From positions 2,976,001 to 3,040,000 of the forward strand of contig NZ_CP060784.1 of assembly GCF_014489555.1 (NCBI RefSeq): DNA of 64,000 nt, in the 5' to 3' direction. The position numbers and the translations under genes are program-made. This DNA is from Hymenobacter qilianensis (GTDB taxonomy: Bacteria; Bacteroidota; Bacteroidia; Cytophagales; Hymenobacteraceae). This document shows positions 36,601-47,899 of this stretch, in pieces. The notes beneath the pieces are model-generated. The model saw nothing but the letters and a program-made list of their open reading frames with translations. It ran no database searches and was not told the origin of the DNA. How positions within the stretch are numbered: position 1 is the stretch's first letter; each line of letters opens with the position of its first letter.

Positions 36601-39600
36601 ACGGTGAAGGTTTCGCTGATGGCCTTGAAGTTGCCCCCGCCTTTTGGAAGATGTCGTAGTTGTCGAGCACTTTGCTGCCTTCCGCGCTCACATCGAAGAC
36701 GCGCAGCCCGGAGCCCCATTTGTCGATCTCGGCGAAGTGCAGCACCACCCGGTACTGCTGGCCACTGGTGACAGGGAAGGCATAGGAGAAGGGGTTGCCG
36801 TAGCGCTCGCTCTGGTAGAGCGCATCGTCACTGGTGTTGGCGATGGCGGTGCTGGTCGTGTACGAGTTGCCCGGGGTAGGCGCGAAGCTGTTATCGGCGG
36901 CAAACGTGCCCAGCGAGGTGGTCAGTTGCCCTCCACCCGCATTCACCCGGTATAGCGCCGTGCCCGCGGGGGCGGCGTGGTCGTCGCCGGATTCACGGTA
37001 ACGGTAACTTGATCGGCGGCACTAGCTTTGTCCAGGTTATCGGTGACCGTTAGGCTGAACACATAGCTACCCGATACCAGGCTGCTCGCCGTCAAATTGG
37101 CCGTGTTGACCCCACTGAGTGTGGCCGTGCTAGGGCCACTGGCCTGAGTCCAAGCGTAGGACTTGATGGAGCCATCATCCGTGCCCGAGCCGGTAAGCAC
37201 CACGCTGTTGGTGGGCAGGGTGATGGTCTTGTCCGCGCCGGCATTGGCCACGGGCGCCGGGTTGGTGGGCGTGGTGGAGCTCACGCTGTAGACCTCGATG
37301 GCCGAGACCTTGGCGTTGTCCACCCCGCCCTCGCTGGCCAGGGCGCTGAAGGCGAGGTTGAGCGTGCCATCGGCGGCCGTCACGGTGAAGGTTTCGCTGA
37401 TGGCCTTGAAGTTGCCCCCCGCCTTTTGGAAGATGTCGTAGTTGTCGAGCACTTTGCTGCCTTCCGCGCTCACATCGAAGACGCGCAGCCCGGAGCCCCA
37501 TTTGTCGATCTCGGCGAAGTGCAGCACCACCCGGTACTGCTGGCCACTGGTGACAGGGAAGGCATAGGAGAAGGGGTTGCCGTAGCGCTCGCTCTGGTAG
37601 AGCGCATCGTCACTGGTGTTGGCGATGGCGGTGCTGGTCGTGTACGAGTTGCCCGGGGTAGGCGCGAAGCTGTTATCGGCGGCAAACGTGCCCAGCGAGG
37701 TGGTCAGTTGCCCTCCACCCGCATTCACCCGGTATAGCGCCGTCCCCGCGGGGGGCGGCGTATCATTGGTAATGGTTACTTGGAACGTATCTTCGACAAA
37801 CAAGCCATCCGCGTCAGTTGCCCTAATGGTCACGTTTGCGGAGCTTATGGCATTCGGAGCGTACGTTAGCGTTAGGGTAGTTCCGCTGAGGGAGGTAGAA
37901 ACTACGTTCGGATCTGAGTTAGCGGTGACCGTTAGTTTAAGGTTGGCGGCACCGCCGTTATCAGCAAAAACAGTAGCTAGGTTGAGCTGCGTGGGGGGCT
38001 ATTTTTAGGTACTGTAACATCCGCGATAGGAGAACTGACCGTCGGAGCAGAAGTCGTGGGGGTATCATTTACCCCTGATGCCCACTGCACCAAACGCTGC
38101 GCGAACAGTTTGTTATCTACGCGGCTAAGTTGCGTACCTGGGCCCGCATTCCAGAAGGCATTGCGGTCAAAAAAGCCTAGGACCCGCCCTTGGCCTACTT
38201 TTGCGGATGAAATAGCGGCATCAGCAGGAGTAACGGCACCATCCAAGCTGTTGAGTTTAGCACAGCAGGCTGGCATATAGGCCAGAATGGTAGCAGGAGC
38301 GCTTGTACGAATAGGGCTGGCTCCTTCTGCCTCAATCGTTAAGCCGCTGGTTTTATTAAATCCATTAATGTAGTGGTCAGTTGTCCACTGCGTTAAACTA
38401 AATGTCGTCACCCCATTATCACGCAAGAACTGCATGCCAAACTGTTGGGTGAGGTCGTTGTCACTTAAGGAGCCCTGCGTGCTATTGATGCCCCTCCAAA
38501 TGCTCCATCAGACCAGGCTACTAAGCCACCACCCGCATTCACCCAGGTAGCAACGGCCGCTTTTTCGGCGTCAGTAAAGCGGCGATTATTAGAGCTTAAG
38601 ATCAATACTTTGTATTGGTTCAGCGTAGTAGCATTTAAGGTGATACTAGCATCAAGCGCTTCTGTTGTCACCATGCCAACATCCTTTAACGCCTGATTGA
38701 ATTGCGACATGCCTGTTGTGCCGGTGTCTGAGAGTTTCATATCTACCTCGGCAGGCGGAATACTACCATAGAGGTAGAGCACCTTTACTGCAGCTGCGGA
38801 CCCTGAAACCGTTAGAGACACGGGCAAGGTAGCATTAGGGTACCCTGGTGCGGTAGCGGTAATCGTAGCGGAGTAGTTACCAGCCGATAAGCTCGTTGTG
38901 TTCACTGTCAGCGTGACCTCACTGCCTCCTAACAAGTCTAGAGTGCCTGTGGCCGGGCTTACTGTAAGCCATGGGGGGAGCTGGTTTGTGGCGATACTAT
39001 AAGTAGGCGCGCCACTCAGTGACCACAGCAATACCTCTTTGCTAGTCGTAGACCCTTGCGTAGCCGTTAACTGTACCTGGGCAGGCGAGAAGCCTATTTT
39101 ATAGTTAGGCGTGCGGGGAAAGTGCCGCTTACGGGCGGTCGTTTGCGGGTTAGTGCGGGCGTTGAGGGAGCCGTTCGAGACAAATAGCTCTTCCCCGATT
39201 ACTTCAGCGCTGGGGCCAAACAAATTAACGGGAAGCGGCGCCTGTTCAGTCCAAGTGTCCGTTGTTGGGTCATATGTGGTGATCGTATTTAAAATATTAT
39301 TATTCAGTGACACACCACCCACCAACGTTATCTTCCCATCGGCCACAAAGGTGGCCGATTCACTGTGGGAGCGGGCATAAGGCAATGCCTTCAGGTCGGA
39401 CCACGTGTTCGTGGCTGGATCATAAACATTTGCCGCACTGACGTCTAGGACGGGCCCATCATGGCCAGTCTGGCCTCCTAGGGCATATATTTTGCCGGCC
39501 ACGACCGCGCTAGCAAAGTGGCAGCGCGGCAGTGGCATAGGGGCAGCGTTACTCCAGCCCGCCGCGAGGTTATCTAAGTCCAGCACATAGTGGGCGGCAT

Positions 39601-42600
39601 TGCCTGTTTGACGGTCGGGCATCATACCCCCGAACGAGTGCAGTTTACGCCCGACCCGAACGAGTGCATTCCCACCCATTACAGCTGGCAACTTGGGCCC
39701 GCTACTCCAGGTGTTGGTGCTTACATCATAGATCTGCAGCGCGTCCGTGTTAGGCTTGCCTGCCTCCAATCCTGTAAAGCCACCAGCTACGTATATCTTG
39801 TTCCCATCAGTGGCAACACCTGCGTGGGTGACCGGAAGAGGCATATCAGCTAGATACGTCCACGTGTTAGTTGCTGGGTCGTACGACTCACACTTGGGGG
39901 TAGTTCCTGTTTCGGCCGTAAAGAAGCCGGACATAACTTGCATTTTGTTGGCCACCGAAACACTGACACCAACCCATTTAGGGGTGTTAGAAGGGGCAAT
40001 GGTCACCCAATCGGTTGTTTGCGTATTGGCGGTAACATAGAGAAAATCCCAGGTTGCTGTGAAGGGCGTGGCCCCCGGGAAGTCGCGATAACACCCACCG
40101 CATAGGCTTTGCCAGTCTGCAGCGCGCTTAAAAGCGCCCCGCTTACCTGAATAGGATTGCCTAGGTTAGTGGTTGCCCCCCCATTGATTGCATACTTGGG
40201 CTGCACTGCGCCAGTAGTAGGGTTAACAGCAAAAAAGAAGTCTAGAGTGGAACTAGGGATGCCACCGGGTATGGGAAAGGTAGTAGTAACAGGAGTTCCC
40301 GCATTTTCATAGACTACTTCGAGCCCACCAGTACCGTTATTGGCAGTAAGCGCTATTTTCAAGTAGTTATCTTGATCCCCGTTGCTGAGGTAAATGCCTT
40401 GTGACTGAAAATTTTGAGGCGTCTTATTATTAAAAAAAGGCCCTAGCAGTCGTCCCTGCACCGTGAAAGGAGTTGTTGAAGCCTTCACACCAAATTGGAA
40501 CGCATTTTCCTGGGTATTTAAGGCTCCCAGTGCATCGCCAGGCGTCGTATTTACTATTGAAAAGGCCCCTACAGCACCCCGGCAATGAGATTATTTTCAT
40601 CGTATAGCTCCGTATAAATGGTAGTCTTATTACTAAGCAAGCCTGTAAAGCCCACGCCGAAAAGTCCAGTTCCAGGGCTGTTGTTAAATAAGTCGTACTT
40701 AATGGGAAGGGCAGTAGTCAGCCCATTATCTTTATCTAAAGGAAAAAAATCGATGTTATCTGCAATAGCATCGTTATCATCATCTACATCATTTAAATCA
40801 GAGACGTAATCGCCGTCAGCATCAGGGGGCATACTGGAGGCTGAACAAGGCTGGGTAGCGTTGTCAATCTCGTCTGCATTCGTATAACGGTCTAGGTCAT
40901 CGTCGTTGCTATCGTATTTGCCCGTGCAAACCAAAAAGTCCTGGGGCTCAAATATGGTAATAGAATTGGATCCATAGGTAATAGCCCATACTGAGCCGGG
41001 AAAGACATCATTATCACCCTGGGCAACAATATCTAAAGGGGTGGAGCCAAAACCGGAAGCAAAGGGTAGATCTTCATTTAATTTATTGGTCGTATTCCGG
41101 GGGTTCGTTACGTCGGTGCCATCGGCCGTCAGGGCGATTTTAACGATGTTACCATCGAAGCTGCAGGCGAGCAAGCTGCCTTGCAGGGCTCCTCCAAAAT
41201 TGGAAGCGGTATACTCCGCCATTCCATTCGTTGAGGCGGTAAAAGTTAGCAGGTCTTTGCTCTGCGTACTTCCGGGCATTTTAAAATCACCTTCTATAGG
41301 ATTGGCGGTTGCCACAGGTGGCCAGTCAGCAGGCAAGGGTGGCGTCCCGGTTTTGCTGGTACGCCACACACCCGAGGTACCATTATGGGTATAGAGTCCA
41401 GCACCACTAGGGTTAGCTCTAGTTGGATTAGGGTGACCACCATAGTAGCTGCCCGGCGTATAGGTGTCCAGGTTGCCGATATAGTCTAAGTTATCGAGAT
41501 TATTGACCTGCGCTTCAGTAGGCGCTGGACCGGTTGAGCCAGGTTCGCCAACGACGTAGTTATTGTTGGCATTGGCCGTTCCCTCATTCTGTGGATACCC
41601 TCCCCACCCCTGGTTAGGACCGTTGTCTATGGTATACATCCGCCGAGACTTAGTAATCACTAAGTCATAAGCATTGCGATAGCCGGGAGAATAGATCTGT
41701 ACCGGGCCACCGGGTACAATTTTCGCCTGGTTTAGACCGTCGTTGCCCCCAAAAGGATCAAAAGGATCAGAGCCATCCGGATTGTTAGCACGATCCGGGT
41801 CATCTAGCGTTGGGAGGTTATATTTATAGGCTGTATTGCCTGTTCCTTGCGTTGGCAAGGCGTCGATGGCGTTAAGATTAACCGAGAGAATAGCGGCTGA
41901 AAGCGCATACTCGGGAGTGTAGGCAAAGTTTTTGGATGTACCTCCGGCGTTGGTGTGCCCACCTTGGGCTACATACAAAATATTAGTTTTCTCATCCAAC
42001 TGCATGCCATTGGATGCATGATTCTCTTCTGATCGTGGTAGTCCACGCACCAAATCCAGCTTGGTCCAGCTAGTGCCACTACGCGTGAGTCTGGAAATAA
42101 TGCCGGAGTTAGTATCCAAATTAAAATCTCCATCGGGGCCACCGATGCGGCTGTCGCTGGACGTGACATAAATAATTGGAGTAGTCGCTGTGCCCTTAAC
42201 GAGTATGCCGGTAACCTGTCGGCTAGTAACGCTCGTGTTTAAGCTTCCGTTATCGTTATGATTGGGAATCTGATTGATAATGTTAATTACCTCGGTGCCC
42301 GTAACCGAGTAGTCATTGGCTGCATTTCTTTTTATAGTAAAAGCTTGAATAATACCAGCTTGTTGAGCTACGTATAAACGCCCATCTGGCCCAAACTGAA
42401 GGGAGGTAGGTTGACCTATTGAGCTACCTTTTAACCCACTTGGGGCGAAGTTATACTGAGCATTCGCAAGCATAACCCCTGCGATATCGATGGGAGGCAG
42501 TTTAGCTCCTTTCTTTCTTTCTTTTTGAGCTAGTAAACTTGAGGGGTAAACGCTACATAGAATTATACCTATAATGGCAAGCCAACACGAGTATCTCCTC

Positions 42601-42638
42601 CCGACATACTGCTTAGCATAAAGTAGGTGCTGATCCAT
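33645..42638 (-). CDS. Giant T9SS-secreted multidomain protein: sugar-dehydrogenase-like, kelch, ThuA-like, malectin/PKD repeats (frame broken at nine sites)
   Basis: About 3000 residues after nine one-base losses in G/C runs are restored (near 40571, 40075, 38479, 37993, 36968, 36635, 35893, 35571 and 35113; 8994+9 bases is divisible by three). Order from the N-terminus: signal peptide, glucose/sorbosone-dehydrogenase-like propeller, acidic TSP3-type calcium repeats ([18 protein letters not shown]), an unassigned beta domain, kelch repeats ([24 protein letters not shown]), a BACON-like domain, a ThuA/glutamine-amidotransferase-like domain, a cadherin-like module, four malectin domains interleaved with PKD domains, and a T9SS C-terminal sorting domain ([16 protein letters not shown]...LIRK). 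It is probably exported by T9SS and bound at the surface, perhaps to carbohydrates. The start is ATG 42636-42638; 42677 is also in frame. Confidence 0.8.
34330..37743 (-). repeat. Near-identical malectin-PKD repeat array inside the giant gene
   Basis: Four malectin units begin near 37740, 36957, 35882 and 35100. Each is followed by one PKD unit, or two after the second malectin. Spacings are about 782, 1075 and 781 bp; the longer one contains the extra PKD. Copies are almost identical in DNA, so recent duplication or gene conversion is likely. Two PKD types alternate: one with [20 protein letters not shown], the other with [21 protein letters not shown]. Confidence 0.9.
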
Positions 42639-42744
42639 AGTAAGTGATTTTGAAAAAACTGAAAAACCTGAGATCAACCACCCTTATTTCGGGCACAAGT
42701 GGTTGAAAATCAATAAATAATAAAAAGGTGCGTTGAGCGCAAGC

Positions 42745-42774
42745 TATCCTAAGGCCGCAAAGGCCGGTTGGATA
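42745..42774 (-). terminator. Hairpin after the sugar transferase gene
   Basis: TATCC...GGCC pairs with GGCC...GGATA around GCAAA. It lies between the sugar-transferase stop (42990) and the start of the giant gene, and is a likely weak terminator without a strong T-run. The rest of 42640-42989 shows no gene. Confidence 0.45.
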
Positions 42775-42989
42775 ACGTGAGGAGTTTGAGTGTGAGGGTT
42801 GTGAGGTTGGTAGTGCGCCCCCATCAGGCTAAAGGCAATAGCCTAGGCTTTGACTTCAATGGTGGGTAAGTACAACCACAGTTAACCTTGAAAGCCTGCT
42901 TGCTTCTAAGTGATCCGCTCGTGATCAGGGCTAGCTGGAACATTACTAATACCCTGGTAGCTGAGGCAGTACCAATCAGCCTTAGTAGG

Positions 42990-43769
42990 CTAGTAGGCAT
43001 TGGGCTGGCGGCCCAACCATAGGCCGAGCGTGCGGGCGATGATATGCACATCCAGCAGTAGAGACCAATTTTGCAGATACCACAGGTCAGCCTTGACGCG
43101 GTTTTCCATGGCGATCAGTTCCTTTGTTTCGCCTCGGTATCCATTGACTTGTGCCCAGCCTGTGATACCTGGACAAACGCAGTGGCGCAACATAAAGTAA
43201 TCAATAGCTTGAGCATAAACTTCTGTCTGTCGCAGCATATGAGGCCGGGGGCCAACAACAGACATATCTCCGCGTAACACATTAATAAACTGAGGCAATT
43301 CATCAAGATTGTTGCGTCGCATAAAGGCCCCAACGCGCGTTACGCGCGGGTCGTTAGGGCAGGCCTGCCGCAGGTCGGCTTCGGTATTGAGACGCATGCT
43401 GCGAAATTTCAAGCAGTAAAATGGCTTGCCATTGCAGCCTGTACGTAGCTGTTTAAAGAAGACAGGGCCCCGTGACTCAAGCCGAATTAGTAAGGCTAGG
43501 AGCGGAGCCAGCCAACTCAGTACGAGTAGAACGGCGATTAAAGCTACTAGAATATCAAAGGTGCGTTTAAGGCCGTGATTGACGATAACTGGAGTATGAG
43601 GTACATTAGAAGCTAGTTCATACTCGATGATTTTCGTCTTGGGCGTAGTATAGGAGTGTATCATCTGCTGTTTATATTTTGTTACTTGACGATTACCATA
43701 TTCCTTTAATTCATAGGCCTTCTTAGCTATACTTCCCAAAGTCCTAAAACAAGTGTAAAAACCCTGCAA
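42990..43769 (-). CDS. Bacterial sugar transferase (polyprenyl-phosphate glycosyl-1-phosphate transferase)
   Basis: An up to 259-residue membrane protein that would load the first sugar-phosphate onto undecaprenyl phosphate to begin exopolysaccharide or O-antigen repeat assembly. One membrane helix (LVALIAVLLVLSWLAPLLALLI) is followed by the PF02397 catalytic core with GPVFFKQLRTGCNGKPFYCLKFRSM, NNLDELPQFINVLRGDMSVVGPRP and PGITGWAQVNGYRGET. The N-terminal multi-helix part of WcaJ-type enzymes is missing, so this is the short form. The ATG at 43664 (MIHSYTTPKTKI) is an alternative start. The gene is 2.4 kb from the methyltransferase and likely serves the polysaccharide cluster further right. 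Confidence 0.92.
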   Translation of the reverse strand: MQGFYTCFRTLGSIAKKAYELKEYGNRQVTKYKQQMIHSYTTPKTKIIEYELASNVPHTPVIVNHGLKRTFDILVALIAVLLVLSWLAPLLALLIRLESRGPVFFKQLRTGCNGKPFYCLKFRSMRLNTEADLRQACPNDPRVTRVGAFMRRNNLDELPQFINVLRGDMSVVGPRPHMLRQTEVYAQAIDYFMLRHCVCPGITGWAQVNGYRGETKELIAMENRVKADLWYLQNWSLLLDVHIIARTLGLWLGRQPNAY

Positions 43770-43845
43770 AATTCTACTTTTAGACTTATCTCATATTTTT
43801 TATGAACATAGTAATAAATGTCCGCTTTTCTGAAGATTAAATCAA

Positions 43846-43911
43846 AAAAAATCTTCGAATATAAACAGATGAGCTAAAGCTAGCTCATCTGTTTATATTC
43901 GAAGATTTTTT
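43846..43911. terminator. Perfect 31-bp palindromic hairpin, bidirectional terminator candidate
   Basis: A six-A run leads into a 31-bp perfectly paired stem with a four-base AAGC loop, closed by six T. It is 66 bases long and about 77 bases upstream of the sugar-transferase frame. It should stop transcription entering from the gene-poor region. Confidence 0.85.
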
Positions 43912-46200
43912 AGTATATCACAGATACCCTAATTGAAAGAGCTTAACTTTCAGTTATATACACGGATTATAAATAGGATTCCTTAAATGTTTTTCTATCT
44001 AGAAAGGTGGGTACCACAGGTAAAACTTACTAGGAATGGATGATAGGTTCTGCCCAAGAAATCATGAATCACAGGTCATGACGCCCTTCACGCTATTCAT
44101 TGGGAGGAGAAAAAACTCCCAGCGCGTACGGGTGTGGCAAGCTATGTATCCCCAATTTGCTGAATCAAAGTGCCCTTATCACATTAGTTAAGTAAGGATA
44201 CCTACTCGCCTGAGGGACAGAGCACATGGTAGGGTACGTACGCTAAAGAGCCAGAATCAAGCAAGCTGGATACACTACATGAAGCTCTCAAGGAACATGA
44301 TTTATCAGCCTTTTGCTTAAGGCCCGCCTCACGCTGAAATAATTAGTCTAACTGTATTGTGTTTATTGCCTGCTGGCGTCTCATTAGCTCATGACACATA
44401 ACCCTCACATAGAAAGCAAATGCTTCCCTCGCGACTATTCGTAGGCTGTTAGCTTAAAGCCTACGTTTACGGGAGTTGTCCTTTAAGCTAGCAATTCTGC
44501 TTCAAGGATGTAATCTATAAATCGAAACCTGACTTTTACAGAACTACCTATGATTCTTATAGGGAGTAATAATGCTCCTATCTGTCTAATGCAGCTAAGT
44601 AGCGTACCCCCCATAATGCCTTTATGAGTTTACCTAGTTCTTGCGGACTTGTTTCTTATAGTCCTGGCGTAACGCTTCCATTTGTAGTGAGATGGCTTCG
44701 AGTTGCTGGACAAGCAGGCCAGCCTGCTTTCCATAGGAGGTTTGTGGGTTGGTCCAAGTGATGAATTGCTTTAACTCCTCTTTTGCGAATCGCATTAGGG
44801 TGCTAGCATTCTCTATAAATTCGTCTTCCGGCTCCATAGAAAAGCAGATATACGTTTTATTGTCTCCAACCTACTACAGACAGAATAAAGGATGGGACCC
44901 TTAAGGATGAGGACTGCTTCAATGTCATCATGCCAAAATAAGTTACGTATTCGTTAACTACTGGTTTTTGTAATAGGTAGCCATTCGGCGCTGGCTTAGG
45001 ATCGCCTAATAATACCCCTAACAGCCTTAAACCACTGTTTTTGGAGTATACTCTTGGGGCGAGCGCGGGATACCCAGGCTGTACGTCACCAGCGCACGGT
45101 TGATCTATCATAAAACCACGACGCTACGGCCACAACCCTCAGTGAGAAGCCGATCGGCTACGGGATCCAAGGCCAGCTAGAGGAGCACTACATCGTCATC
45201 TATTACCAAAAACGTTGCCCAATCATTAGAAGACCACCTACAGCCTCTTTAGGCCGACCTGCTGGTGCCAGGAGGGACATGGGGGTAGATCTCGTGGTTT
45301 TTGTAACAGATGGACATCTCTGACGCCCCTCGGTTCTTTTAGGATCCTTTCTTTAACCGTCTCCAACCTAAAGTCAGCGGGGAGATGCCCAACCGCTACG
45401 AGCGGCGCTTAGTTCAATCCACGTTAATGCGCCGCCCCGCAGCACGACGCACGGACGGGAGGCGGGGATAACGATCAGGACCGCCTGAATTTTTATGATT
45501 AAGCTTGCGGAGGGGCGCCCCTCGCTTCGGTCTAGGAGCAGGACCCGAATTCAGCAATCGAAAATGCGATGCGTTGGGGCGAAGGTAGCTGCCGGTGCTC
45601 CCGCGCTGAAGGGCTATTGGGATGGTCGATCGGGTTCAACGGCGTAGCCGATGCGTCGGCCGGCGACTAGTGGGGGGCATTTAATGTTACCCGAGGAACG
45701 TGTTTGACGGGTACTGCTACATGCTTCTTTGATCCGACGACGAAGGATCATCACCCCTGCCTGTGGGCGGCTCAATTCGGTGCGGGCTCTGCCCCGTACC
45801 CGTGCCCGCGGAGGACAGGTCCACAAGGTTGTCCGCCCTCGCGCGGTGCCGCCGCTGTTAGTACTATTTGGTCTACGTCACCTTCTGCTTGGTAACGCCC
45901 AGGGCACTGGCTACCGCGCTCCCGGGGTGGTAGCCCATGGGAGCCGTGACCGGCACCGCCACCACTGCGTGTGGGGCGAACCTTCCGAGGGCGCACGTAC
46001 CTTTTGGACCAACCTTTTACCTAAGGCCACACATGCACTGAATTATCAATAAATTAAGCGTTGTATGCCGAAACCTGTAATGAGTTACAAATAAATCTTC
46101 GCCGATATCAACAATTGGGGTAAGTTGTTGACTAGCCAATTGCTAATTAACAGACATGTGTAGGTGCCAAGCAATCGTGGAAGAAAACCCTAATGGATCA
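43912..46200. other. Gene-poor region, possibly decayed DNA
   Basis: About 2.3 kb without a gene I can support except a weak small frame at 44634-44837. 43.9-44.6 kb is AT-rich and shows no protein-like frame. 45.3-46.0 kb is GC-rich, and its open frames are arginine- and proline-rich without domain character. On the minus strand near 45110-45240 a broken frame reads FLVIDDDVVLL, then a stop, then LALDPVADRLLTEGCG, reminiscent of a response-regulator receiver domain. The stretch looks like relics of lost genes rather than functional sequence. Confidence 0.45.
44634..44837 (-). CDS. Small hypothetical helical protein
   Basis: A 67-residue frame starting at an ATG (MEPEDEFIENASTLMRFAKEEL). The sequence is polar and helical, with a possible coiled coil in LLVQQLEAISLQMEALRQDYKKQ. 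It has ordinary amino-acid composition, unlike the random frames around it, but no family is recognised and no promoter is evident. It could be a real small protein or a fragment. Confidence 0.35.
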   Translation of the reverse strand: MEPEDEFIENASTLMRFAKEELKQFITWTNPQTSYGKQAGLLVQQLEAISLQMEALRQDYKKQVRKN

Positions 46201-47061
46201 TTACTTCGTTCTTCTTGCTATGCACATCAAGGATAAGGCACTTTCTTCAGCATTAGGATTTCGGCCCGATAGAAGGTTGCCCATTCTGTACTTTAATTCG
46301 GCTTTGCCTGGCTGACCTTGCAGAACTTCTGCTCCCATTTCATGATTGTGCCGAAATACCGCCACTTCAAACCCTAGGGGCTCAAGCGTGTTCACAAAGA
46401 AAGGTTTCGTCACACCATGTCCCGGCTTATGATGGATTTCGCATTTCAGGCCCCAATACTGTTGGCTGTTTGTTTTGTGAAACCCATGACCCGTAAGTTT
46501 ATATATGATTAAGCGCCCGTTCCAGAGCAATTTAGCCAGCCCTTTATAATCCCAGGCGCTTAGCTGAGGGTCATGGTCAGTGATTAACAAACCGCCTGGT
46601 TTAACTAAGCGAGCGGCTTCTTGCAAGACGACGCTCATATCCTCACAGTGATGTAACGCAGCATTCAAGACCACGTAGTCGGCAAAGCCGGAGATAAAGG
46701 GCAAGTTGGTGGCATCAGCTAGCACAGGCAGTTAGCTAACTCTAGTGATTTGGCAGCTACATCAATACCAATAAGTAATTTAGGTTTCGCTTGTAGCGTG
46801 GCAAAAATATTACCGGGCCCGCAGCCAATGTCTACTACAATGCTGTCTGCACAGACACCGAGAGCAGCTTCCCAGCGGAGCTTGAATGACTCACTACGGG
46901 CAGTAGGTTAAGTAGTCTTCTGCCCATTCAGGATGGTTGAAGTAGTACGCATTCGCTTGGAGATCCGCTGAGGGATTATGAATCGGAAATTCTAAGTACT
47001 CTTCCCGTTCAACTACGGTGGCTCCTGAGCGCAAAAAAGGTTGAATTTGAGCAAGCATCAT
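46201..47061 (-). CDS. SAM-dependent class I methyltransferase (frame broken at two sites)
   Basis: About 286 residues after correcting an extra C in CCC (near 46902) and a missing A (near 46738); the total of 861 bases is divisible by three. The reconstructed protein has the SAM motif VVDIGCGPGNIFATLQA, ADATNLPFISGFADYVVLNAALHHCED (motif II/III) and VKPGGLLITDHDP. The N-terminal FPIHNPSADLQANAYYFNHPEWAEDYL is not a known domain. Its substrate is unknown; a sugar, lipid or quinone-type small molecule would fit. It is next to the exosortase pair on the same strand, but a terminator at 47164-47190 separates them. Possibly a true pseudogene, since one lesion here is an insertion. Confidence 0.7.
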
Positions 47062-47163
47062 TCCTAGGCATTAAAATGAGACACGGTTCTGCCATTAAGC
47101 TTTCACCTGTGGAAGCTTAAACTGGTGGGAATGGGCGAGGGTGGGAGGGCGGCTAGTTAAAAA

Positions 47164-47190
47164 GCCTACTAAGAAGGCAACTTAGTAGGC
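47164..47190 (-). terminator. Terminator of the exosortase pair
   Basis: GCCTACTAAG pairs exactly with CTTAGTAGGC; on the minus strand the stem is followed by TTTTT. It lies about 170 bases downstream of the partner gene's stop. Confidence 0.8.
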
Positions 47191-47356
47191 ATACAGTTAA
47201 AGATTGTATACATAAATGATCTGTAATTAATGAGATCATTTGTAGCTAGTCTTAACTTAATTTTTAATCAACTATGAGCATTAGGCTACTCTCAAATTAG
47301 TCGACAACTAAAGTACGTTTTTTATAAAGTGCTCTAAGCCCTTAGATGAGCATATG

Positions 47357-47899
47357 CTAACCCTTCTTTGTATTTGCTGAATACCATCGTAATAAAGGCA
47401 CCAGAATAATTACAGGGACAGGGGACACAAGGAAATGCAAGAGGTGGCTAGTAAGGATTGTAATGGAAAAATTAGGACCAACCAGTTTGTTGGTTACCAG
47501 TAGCAACAGCGAAGCGACAGCTATAATGCCGTAGAAAAGAAGTACGTATCGTCGTTGAGTAGGGTAGGGTAAGAGCAAAAAAAGCAGTGCCAAACAGACC
47601 GTTACATACAACAGACTATATAAGATAACCGCTGGAATACTATGCGGTCGATTCATAGTCTGACCGATCACGCCACCTTGTTCAAACAATCTAGGTAGAT
47701 ACGCTGCAACGCCTAGAGCATCGAATAGGCTTTGACAAAAGGTACCGAGTACGGCATATAGCTGCTCAGCGAAAAGCGAAGCACTAAATAAAAGAAGGAC
47801 TAATAATAAACAGCACCCTATGCGAATAATTCTATTGTCAGTAAGCCTCTCCAATGCTGGTTTGGGATCTTCATTAATGAGGCGTTTAAGCGTGGACAT
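47357..47899 (-). CDS. Exosortase-associated membrane protein
   Basis: A 180-residue protein with about five hydrophobic helices: IIRIGCCLLLVLLLFSASLFAE, SIPAVILYSLLYVTVCLALLFLLL, YVLLFYGIIAVASLLLLV, and two more near the C-terminus. It has no enzyme motif. Its start overlaps the end of the exosortase gene by 14 bases, so the two are almost certainly translated together and probably form a complex. The pair resembles the XrtX and XrtX-associated membrane protein pair I know from Bacteroidota, which is a recollection of family naming, not a search result. It may help present or hold the substrate. Confidence 0.7.
   Translation of the reverse strand: MSTLKRLINEDPKPALERLTDNRIIRIGCCLLLVLLLFSASLFAEQLYAVLGTFCQSLFDALGVAAYLPRLFEQGGVIGQTMNRPHSIPAVILYSLLYVTVCLALLFLLLPYPTQRRYVLLFYGIIAVASLLLLVTNKLVGPNFSITILTSHLLHFLVSPVPVIILVPLLRWYSANTKKG

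Noticed and set aside
34391..37737. Many 71-108-codon open frames on both strands inside the malectin/PKD array
   Set aside because: They recur identically in each repeat copy and are out of frame with the malectin/PKD coding frame; their composition is Pro/Arg-rich.
34330..37743. Regular long repeats that might be taken for a CRISPR array or a tandem satellite
   Set aside because: The units are 780-1075 bp, lie in one coding frame and encode malectin and PKD domains.
43846..43911. The 66-base perfect palindrome as a replication origin or attachment site
   Set aside because: A-run, long stem, tetraloop and T-run are fully explained by a bidirectional terminator; no iterons or DnaA boxes are evident nearby.
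45614..46052. Open frames on both strands at 45.6-46.05 kb
   Set aside because: Arg/Pro-rich with no domain character and mutually overlapping; typical of GC-rich non-coding DNA.
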